Assembly (NCBI GenBank): GCA_019652555.1
Contig: BPAJ01000001.1
Coordinates: 398,762-462,761 of the forward strand
Length of the DNA stretch: 64,000 nt
Reading direction: 5' to 3'
Source: Gammaproteobacteria bacterium
GTDB taxonomy: Bacteria > Pseudomonadota > Gammaproteobacteria > Magnimaribacterales > AG-339-G14
Numbering within the stretch: position 1 is the stretch's first letter; each line of letters starts with the position of its first letter. Positions 55,590-64,000 of this stretch are shown here, piece by piece. Both the position numbers and the translations under genes were made by a program. The notes beneath the pieces were generated by a model that did not search any database, had not been told where the DNA came from, and worked only from the letters and a program-made list of their open reading frames with translations.

Positions 55590-56338
55590 GTTATTACTTT
55601 TGCCTCATTTTTTAATTTATCAACTAGTTCATCGATGCTCTCTACTATTATACCAGCCTCTCTTTCCGGTGGAGGAGATACTTTAACAGTAGAAATTCTT
55701 GGGTTTAAATCTATACCTAATTCTTCTGCGTTTAATGACTCTAAAGGTTTTTGTTTTGCTTTCATGATATTTGGAAGAGAAGCATATCTCGGCTCATTCA
55801 ATCTCAAGTCCGAAGTCACAATAGCAGGAAGGTTTATTGAAATAGTCTGCAAACCTCCATCTACTTCTCTAGTAACCTCTGCTTTTCCGTCTGAGATTTT
55901 TAATTCTGAGGCAAAAGTAGCTTGGGGATATCCAAGCAATGCAGCTAGCATTTGACCGGTTTGGTTATTATCTCCGTCAATGGCTTGTTTTCCCATCAAA
56001 ATCAAATCAGGATTATCTCTTTCAACTATAGATTTTAAGGCTTTTGAAATACCCAATGGCTGGGGTTCATACTCCGTTTCGATTAGGATTGCTTTATCAG
56101 CACCTAAAGCAAGAGCTGTTCTTAATTGTTCTTGAGCGCTGCTTTCGCCAACTGTAATTGCAGTAATTTCTTCTGCAACCCCAGCTTCTTTGAGTCTTAC
56201 AGCCTCTTCAACAGCTATTTCGCAAAAAGGGTTTATTGCCATTTTTACGTTGTTTAAGTCAACACCAGACTCATCAGCTTTTGGCCTAACTTTAACGTTA
56301 TAGTCAACCACTCTCTTTATTGGAACTAAAATCTTCAT
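55586..56338 (-). CDS. etfB: electron transfer flavoprotein beta subunit
   Basis: [61 protein letters not shown]. Confidence 0.97.
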   Translation of the reverse strand: MKILVPIKRVVDYNVKVRPKADESGVDLNNVKMAINPFCEIAVEEAVRLKEAGVAEEITAITVGESSAQEQLRTALALGADKAILIETEYEPQPLGISKALKSIVERDNPDLILMGKQAIDGDNNQTGQMLAALLGYPQATFASELKISDGKAEVTREVDGGLQTISINLPAIVTSDLRLNEPRYASLPNIMKAKQKPLESLNAEELGIDLNPRISTVKVSPPPEREAGIIVESIDELVDKLKNEAKVIT

Positions 56339-56522
56339 AATTTACCCTTATAATCTATACTGGAATATCACAAGAAGGATATATTCTATAGGATGATGAA
56401 TGTCTATCAAAGTATTAAAATGCCTTTAGTTAAAGGGTTATAAATTAATAATTTTGCTTACCCCATGAGATGAAATGAAAAATATCCATTTTGAAAAAAA
56501 TGCTGAGATAAAGGTTTTCTAA

Positions 56523-58188
56523 ATGAGTGATCAAATAGAAAGAGATTGTATGGAATACGATGTTGTGATCGTAGGTGGAGGTCCGTCTGGATTATCAACT
56601 GCAATTAGAATTAAACAATTAGCTGCAGAGAATAATGAAGAAGTTTCTGTATGTTTGATTGAGAAAGGTTCTGAGATAGGCGCTCATATACTCTCGGGTA
56701 ACGTTTTCGAACCCACGGCGCTGAATGAACTTATTCCTGACTGGAAGGATAAAGGTGCTCCGCTAAATTCTCCTGCTACTAAAGATGTTGTGAAATTTAT
56801 TATTTCAGAAAATTTATCTTTTAATATTCCCTTCCCTAGTTTCTTGATTCCAACTTTCAATAATCATGGTAATTACGTGATGAGTTTGGCTAATTTCTGT
56901 AGATGGCTTGCTTCACAAGCTGAAAATCTTGGAGTTGAGATTTTTCCTGGATTTACAGCATCAGAAATTATTTATGATGGAAATGTAGTAAAGGGAATTT
57001 TAACTGGAGAGATGGGAATTTCAAAAGATGGAGAAAAGAAACCTTCGTACCAGCCTTCAATGGAGTTGAGAGGCAAATATACTATTTTTGCAGAAGGGTG
57101 TAGAGGACATTTGGGCAAACAACTCATTAAAAACTATAATTTAGACAATGATAAAGACCCTCAACATTATGGTATTGGATTTAAAGAAATTTGGGATATT
57201 GCTCCAGAGGATCATAAAGAAGGAACTGTCATGCATACTATGGGCTGGCCCAGTAATGGGACTATATCTGGTTCATATTTTTATCATGGGGAAAACAATC
57301 AAGTTTATCTAGGATATGTTGTGCCACTTGATTATGAAAATCCTCATTTGAGCCCTTTTGACGAGTTTCAGCAATGGAAACAACAAAAGGATATTAAAAA
57401 AGTTTTAGAAAAAGGGAAGAGAGTTGCATACGGAGCAAGAGCATTAATAAAGAGGCTATCAATCAAGGCCTAAAATGACCTTTCCTGGCGGACTTATAGT
57501 TGGAGACAACGCAGGCACTTTGAACTTTCCAAAGATTAAAGGAACTCACACAGCGATGAAGTCAGGAATGATAGCTGCGGAAGTGATTTTTGATGCAATA
57601 AAAAATAAAATAAATGATGCAGATTTAACAGACTATGAAACAGTATTTGAAAAATCCTGGGTCAACAAAGAACTTCATAAAGCGAGGAATTGGGGTCCAT
57701 TTTTACATAATGGATTAAGATGGGGCTTCAAAGGCCTTATAGGTGTTGCCTTAGCTGCAATTGATCAGCTAATTTTTAGAGGTAAATTACCCTTCACACT
57801 TAATCACCCTACTCCCGATTATGCTTGCTTAAAAAAAGCCTCAGAAACGAATCCTATAACTTATCCAAAACCAGATGGCATTGTTTCATTCGATAAGTTG
57901 TCTTCTGTTTTTCTTTCTAATACAAATCATGAAGAAGACCAACCCTGTCATCTTACTTTAAAAGATGCCTCTATTCCGATTTCTAAAATCTTCCAGATTA
58001 CGATGAACCAGCTCAAAGGTACTGTCCGGCAGGTGATATGAAGTCGTCGAAAAAGACGGCCAGAAAATATTTCAAATAAATGCGCAAAACTGCGTCCATT
58101 GTAAAACTTGTGATATCAAGGATCCAAGTCAAAATATTGTATGGGTAACTCCTGAAGGAATGGGAGGCCCTAATTACCTAACATGTAA
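56523..58188 (+). CDS. electron transfer flavoprotein-ubiquinone oxidoreductase, frameshifts near 57470, 58035 and 58175
   Basis: [107 protein letters not shown] (4Fe-4S). Confidence 0.95.
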
Positions 58189-58197
58189 TTGCTCAGA

Positions 58198-58757
58198 TTA
58201 TTTTCCTAACGAAAATACATCATTATTTGAAAATATCTCAAGATTGTTATTCTCAGAATTTAGACTAGCTTCTTCCACTAACTGATAAAATACATTCCTT
58301 GAGATCAATGCTTCTAGATTTTTTCTAACCAAAAGATAAGGAGAAGGTTCCTGAGTTTTATCGTCTATCTCAACTCTGAGAGGGTTTTTCTTACTCAAAG
58401 TCACAACTTCATCAACATTTGTTTGAAACAGGTAGACTTCATTACCATCAATAATTTCTTTATTAAAAGTTTTAACAACAAAAGGCTTATCTTCAACCTG
58501 AAGCATAATCTTTTCAACAGGAGTAACTAGATAATAACTACCATCATCATCTAGTCTTATGACAGTGCTAAAAAGCTTAATCATTTTTCTCTACCAATTT
58601 GAGAATTTTTAAAAAACCATTTACCGTCTCTCGCAATTCTCATATCAACGTTTTCACAAAGAGGAGGATCCCATTTATCAACAGGAGGTAGCTTATTATC
58701 TTTCTGCGCTTCTAATATGGTCTGAAACAAAGAGCTTGTGTTTATTTCTTTAGACAT
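58198..58757 (-). CDS. DUF1285-type protein, frameshift near 58584
   Basis: Shifted-frame start [58 protein letters not shown] plus [39 protein letters not shown]. Confidence 0.85.
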
Positions 58758-59738
58758 TAAATAATTGTAGGTTCTTCCTCTAATTTAATTTTGTACTTTT
58801 TTTGACTAAATTCTTTATTTTAGTTCGAAGTTTTAAAATTGAGTCGGGTGCCTTATCTTCATTTATCAAAACTAGCGAGTGTCTATTTGAGACTCTTGCT
58901 TTATAAAATTGAATCCTTTTAATCCAGAATTCTCAATTAGCCAGGCAGCAGAAATTTTAATTAAAGCGTCCTGATTGTAAAATTTTACTTTTGGCTCTAA
59001 TACTTTAAGAGATTTAAATTCATTTTTATTCATAAGAGGATTTTTAAAGAAGCTCCCTACGTTTGGATTTACTTTATAGTTCTCTAGTTTTTTATTACGA
59101 ATTTCTAAAATTTTTTTCTTATTTCTAAAGCTTTTGTAAATTTAAAATTTCTCAAATCTTCATAACTATTCTTTGGTATAAATTTTTTATCTAATTTAAA
59201 AAAAATATTTTTTATAAATAAGTGATTGTTCTTTTTAAAAAATGAACCCCGATAACTAAAATCACAATTTTTGTTATTCAAGATCTCAGTATTACCGTCT
59301 GCAAAATTAAAAACTTCAACATGCTTTACATAATTTGAAATTTCTTCTCCATAAGCGCCTATATTTTGAATTGGTCCCGCTCCAACAGTACCAGGAATCC
59401 CTGATAAATTTTCTAATCCAAATAGAGAATTTTTCAAACAATAAAGTACAAATTTATCCCAATTATAGCCACTAGATATTTTTACATTATCATTCGTTAT
59501 TTTTTTTTCTTTTTATAAAGATTTTTAATTACATGCCTATCGAAATCTTTTCTAAAAACCACATTAGTCCCCTCTCCTAAAATAAAAACTTTAATTTATT
59601 TTGTTTAATAAAATTAAAGGCTAAGTCTAAATCTTTATCTGATTTGCACTCTATGAAGTATCTAGACTTCACAGCAATTCTTAAAGAATTAAGCTCGTTA
59701 AGATTTTTATTAATAATTATTTTCTTTTGCAATCTCAT
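58757..59738 (-). CDS. murB: UDP-N-acetylenolpyruvoylglucosamine reductase MurB, frameshifted
   Basis: NSLFGLENLSGIPGTVGAGPIQNIGAYGEEI and NCDFSYRGSFFK; adjoining frames give NSLRIAVKSRYFIECKSD..., KLKFLFLGEGTN-like, SAAWLIENSGFK. Confidence 0.92.
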
Positions 59739-60416
59739 TTGCTCTATTTAAATCTTCTTCTGTATCAACTCCCAGATGAACTTCAGAGACAGATTTGAGT
59801 ACATTAATCGTTACTCCATTATCCATTGCCCTGAATTGCTCTAGTTTAAAATTTTTTTCATTTTCACTTGGCTTCCAAGAAATGAAATCTTTTAATATTT
59901 TGTATTTAAATGCATAAACACCCTGATGAATAAATAGATTTTTTTGTAGCTTCGTATTTCTAAAAAAATTTAATGCAATTCCATTACGAACAACTACTTT
60001 TACAATATTTGGATTATTTATATCGCTTTTGGAGATTAAATCACTATAAAGGGTAGCCATAGATACATTTTTTTGAAAAAATATCAAAAAGATTATTCAA
60101 ATCATCTGGGTCAATGAAAGGTTCGTCGCCTTGTAAGTTTATGATGACGTCATTATCATTCAAACCTAATTTTGCAACCGCTTCATAGACTCTGTCTGTG
60201 CCTGAATTATGATCAGCAGAAGTCATTACAATATCTTTACTATTGAATAATTTAGAAATTTTCACAGAATCTGTAGCAACTTGAACTTTATCAGCAGATG
60301 ATTTTATTCCAGCATCAAAAGTCCATTTGATCATAGGCTTATTTTTAATTAATCGAAGAGGTTTTCGGAAGCCTCTCAGATTGGATTCTTGCGGGAATAA
60401 TAATTATTTTTCTCAA
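59710..60416 (-). CDS. kdsB: 3-deoxy-manno-octulosonate cytidylyltransferase KdsB, frameshifted (TTG start inferred)
   Basis: RKIIIIPARIQSERLPK..PLRLIKNKPMIKWTFDAG; VQVATDSVKISKLF; SADHNSGTDRVYEAVAKLG; VINLQGDEPFI; HQGVYAFKYKILKDF. Confidence 0.92.
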
Positions 60417-60442
60417 ACTTTAATTTTTTAAATAAATTATTT

Positions 60443-61352
60443 CTAAACTCTTTCATCAATGATTGGCTCAATCTTTAAATACCAGCAATTAGGATTTTTA
60501 AGAATTTGCATTTAATAGCATCTTTTTCTGTCATTACAATAGGCAAGTCGTTGAGTTCACTAAAATCAGTATCAATAAATTCATGATGGTCAGGAAATTT
60601 TTTTTCAATAACTTGAAAATCTAGACTTCTTAAAAGAGAAAAAAGCTTGTTGGATTCCCAATCCCAGCAATTCCATAAACAATCTTGTCTTTGTTCCAAT
60701 CTTGAATATTAATTGATTGGTTGGTCACTAGATTTACCCAATGAATAGGCTTATAGGACATTAAAAAATTATTTTCTTTTGTTTCAGCTTCCTTGGAATA
60801 AAAAGAGTTTGTATAATTACAAAATCAATTTGTTCTAGTCTCTTAATTGGCTCTCTAAGTGGTCCGGCGGGAATTAATAAATTGTTTCCAAATTTTCTAA
60901 TTCCATCAATCATTGCAATTTCAATATCTCTTCCCAGTTTAAAATGTTGCAAACCATCATCGCTAATAAGAATATTGCAACTAGTCTTTTCTATTAAAAA
61001 TTTTGCTGCGTTTAACTCTATTTGATCCTATTACCACAGGACAATTAGTATTTTTATGTATTATTAACGGTTCATCGCCTACATCACTGGGGCTGGAAGA
61101 TGAATTTATCAAAATAGGATTATTATTTGACAACCCTTTATATCCTCTTGAAACGATTCTGGTAAATATCCCTCTTTTTGAGCTCATTTGCTAACCAAAT
61201 CACTAAAGGTGTTTTCCTGTTCCTCCTACTGTTAAGTTTCCTATGACTATGGTCTTAAAATCAGGTTTCCATGCAGAGCTTAAATTTCTTTTTCTAAAGA
61301 CTTTAAATAAAAATCTATACAGCCAAGATATGGGTAAAAGGATTTTTATCCA
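60443..61352 (-). CDS. lpxK: tetraacyldisaccharide 4'-kinase LpxK, heavily frameshifted (5' end uncertain, probably overlaps msbA)
   Basis: [117 protein letters not shown]. Confidence 0.92.
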
Positions 61353-63169
61353 TGATTTATTTTGATACCAAGCTTCCTCGATAAAATTTGCAGTTTTTGT
61401 TCTGAAATTGAAAATTGAGACTTTAAAACTGGAATTTTTGGCACTTCTTTCTCTTCTTCATCTGTAAATTGGTTTTTATAAAGCTCAAAATATGATTTTT
61501 GTAAATTCATTAATTCTTCATGTGTACCGCTCTCAACAATTTTTCCATCTTTTAAGACAATAATATTTTCAGCGTTTTCGACTGTCGACAGTCTATGAGC
61601 AATTACTATGGTAGTTTTTCCTATTTTTAAATTATTTATGGCTTCTTGGATTTGATTCTCTGATTCTGAATCAAGAGCAGAAGTAACCTCGTCAAGAATA
61701 ATTATAGGAGCATCCTTGAGCAGAGCTCTTGCAATTGCTATTCTTTGTTTTTGGCCTCCAGACAGCAAAGTACCATCATCTCCAACAATAGTGTTATATC
61801 CATTTGGAAGACTTTCTATGAAGTCGTGAGCAGAAGCTTTTTGCTGCTGAAATAATTTCTTCGTCAGAAGCAGATGGTTTGGCATAACAAATATTATTCT
61901 TTATGGAATCATTAAATAAAACTGTATTTTGACTTACGATCGATATGAGACTTCGTAAATTTTCTAATTTTAAATCTTTGCAGTTATATTCATCAATTTC
62001 AATTTCTCCTTTCGAAATCTCATAAAATCTTGGAATTAAGTTTACTAAAGTAGTTTTACCTGAACCTGATTTACCGACGATTGCAAGAGTATTCCCCTTT
62101 CAATAGAAAAATTAACATTATCAAGAATTTTTTCATTTTCACTATAAGAAAAGCTGACGTTTTTAAATGTAATATCGCCTCTTATGTCTGATATTTCATC
62201 GCTTCCATCGTTTATTTCAGGCTTAAGATCAATTTGATTGAAGATAACATCAGCCGCTGCAATTCCTCTTTGAATCATTGCATTCGTAAGAGACAAATAC
62301 CTTACAGGTCTTGGAAGCATTGCTGCAGCACCAAAAATGCTATGAATGTTCCCGGAGACATTCTTTCAAAGAAAGAAGCATCTAAAGCTACCCAGGTAAT
62401 TACAGCAAGTGCTAATGCTAGAAACATTTGAATAATTGGAGATTGAAGAGAGTTTGTTAATTCAAGCTTCAAATTTTGATTTCTATTATCATAATTTACA
62501 GCATCAAATTTATTTATTTCGTTTCCTTGCTGACCAAATATTTTTACTTCTTTATTAGCATTAATAGATTCAGAACTTACTTGAGTAACGTCTCCCATAG
62601 AGTTTTGAATTCTTGTACTTACTCTTTTCATTCTTTTACCTGCGAGAGATACCACCAACAAAATAAAAGGAGATGCTACAAAAGCAAAGCAGTAAGCTTC
62701 CAATTCAAAAAAATCAAATATCCTAGAAGACCCAAAACAATTAAACCTCTCTTACCAAAATGGTTATAGCATATGTTCCAGAGTCCTTAATTTGTGTGAC
62801 ATTAAAAGTCATCCTCGACAAAAGATGACCGCTGTTACTCATATCGTAAAAATTTGAGGGGAGATATACCAAAGATTTAAATAAGTCTTTTCTTAGATCA
62901 TAAATTAATCTGGTTGAAACAATAGCCATATTAAAATGTCCAACGAAGTAACCTATTCCTCTTCCTAGAGCAAAAAGCAGAAGAAGCAAAGGAAGATAAA
63001 GATTTAGAGAGTTATCTGGTTTAGAAATATAATCTACTATCTGCCTGAACCAGTCAGCAATTCCAACCTGCGATAAAGCAAATAAAAGATATCCAGCAAA
63101 ACTTAATATGAAAAAACCCAAATTGGGAAAAACATAAGAAATTATCCTTGAATAGGAACTTTTTTTCAT
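61346..63169 (-). CDS. msbA: lipid A export ABC transporter MsbA, frameshifted
   Basis: [91 protein letters not shown]. Confidence 0.94.
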
Positions 63170-63181
63170 TTCTTTAGTATT

Positions 63182-63849
63182 TTAAACGAATATACCAGAA
63201 TCCATGGTAAGTATTTTATCTCCAAAACTTCTAAATTCTTGATCATGAGTAGCTACAATGACTGAAGAGTTATATTCTTCGGCAATATTATTTAGAAATC
63301 TTATTACCTCCTTTGAAGTACTCTTATCAAGATTACCTGTCGGCTCATCTAAAAAAATCAATTCAGGTCTATTTATTAAAGCTCTTGCCATTGCAACTCT
63401 CTGTTTTTCTCCTCCGGAAAGCTGACTTGGAAAATGATTCAATCGATCAGACAAATCAAATTTTTCTAAAATTTTAGAAGCTTCACTTAGGGATTTGTGT
63501 TTATCTATTCCAAGAATCATTGCGCTTAAAGCTACGTTTTCAACAGCTGTAAATTCTTTCAAAAGATGATGAAACTGATATACAAATCCCATATTTTTCC
63601 TTCTTAAGAAAGTTAACTTATTATGATTATTTTCATAATGAAGATTTTTATAAATTATTTGACCTTCTGAAAACGTGTCTAAGCCGCTCAATAAATTTAG
63701 TAATGTAGATTTACCAGATCCAGACCTACCATAAATAACGATTTTTCATTTGTATTTATCTGAAAATTAATTTTATTTACAGCCTTAATTAATTTATTAC
63801 CTTCTTCAAAGACTTTAGATATTTCTCTGGCTTCAAGTAAATTATTCAT
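63182..63849 (-). CDS. lolD: lipoprotein-releasing system ATP-binding protein LolD, frameshift near 63740
   Basis: Shifted start MNNLLEAREISKVFEEGNKLIKAVNKINFQINTNEK; FVYQFHHLLKEFTAVENVALSAMI; QLSGGEKQRVAMARALINRPELIFLDEPTGNLD. Confidence 0.94.
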
Positions 63850-64000
63850 TTCTTAAGATTTCAACCGGATGAAGTTTACTTGCTCCTCGCAGGAAAAATT
63901 ACAGAGGCAACTGTTATTACTAAACTCACAGCAACTATATAGAAAAGAGAATCAATTCTAATGTCATAAGGAAAATAAGAAATGAAATAAGTACCAAGAT
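63842..64000 (-). CDS. lipoprotein-releasing system permease (LolC/LolE) C-terminus, truncated by window edge
   Basis: Manual translation ...YFISYFPYDIRIDSLFYIVAVSLVITVASVIFPA(R)(..)ASKLHPVEILRNE*; adjacent to lolD. Confidence 0.85.

Noticed and set aside
1-64000. CRISPR arrays, integrases, transposases, toxin-antitoxin or BGC core genes
   Set aside because: None recognised on reading either strand; gene content is chromosomal core plus metabolic accessory genes.

Overview
The window is about 64 kb of a gene-dense, low-GC chromosome. Gene content and order point to a gammaproteobacterium, and the compact AT-rich layout suggests a marine streamlined lineage (SAR86-like is my guess, not shown). 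I see no rRNA, tRNA, CRISPR array, IS element or prophage. Recognisable blocks are: nhaB-dusA-terB-like-beta-lactamase-like; rne <-> rluC-rpmF-fabG-acpP-fabF-mltG-tmk-holB (plsX, fabH and fabD missing from the usual position); an alpha/beta-hydrolase / TetR / haloalkane-dehalogenase-like / GST / nitronate monooxygenase / second haloalkane-dehalogenase-like cluster; a divergent Anbu (proteasome-like) / circularly permuted ATP-grasp / alpha-E module; infA-clpA-clpS; icd, mnmA, purB, aceA; a complete Na+-NQR operon with apbE and a short nqrM absent from the ORF track; long-form gap; two acyl-CoA dehydrogenases; mfd-csiV; sbcB; nfuA; etfAB plus ETF-QO; and DUF1285-murB-kdsB-lpxK-msbA-lolD-lolC/E. 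Many conserved genes are split by single-base indels, mostly near homopolymers, which fits uncorrected long-read sequence. The items most worth a second look are: an RNase E that appears to lack the zinc-link CPxC segment, in frame; the organohalide-type gene cluster with its TetR-divergent consensus promoter; the Anbu/ATP-grasp/alpha-E module; the collapsed fab cluster; an in-frame TGA in csiV; and a perfect hairpin within the 3' end of infA. I did not find convincing evidence for a wholly new system.
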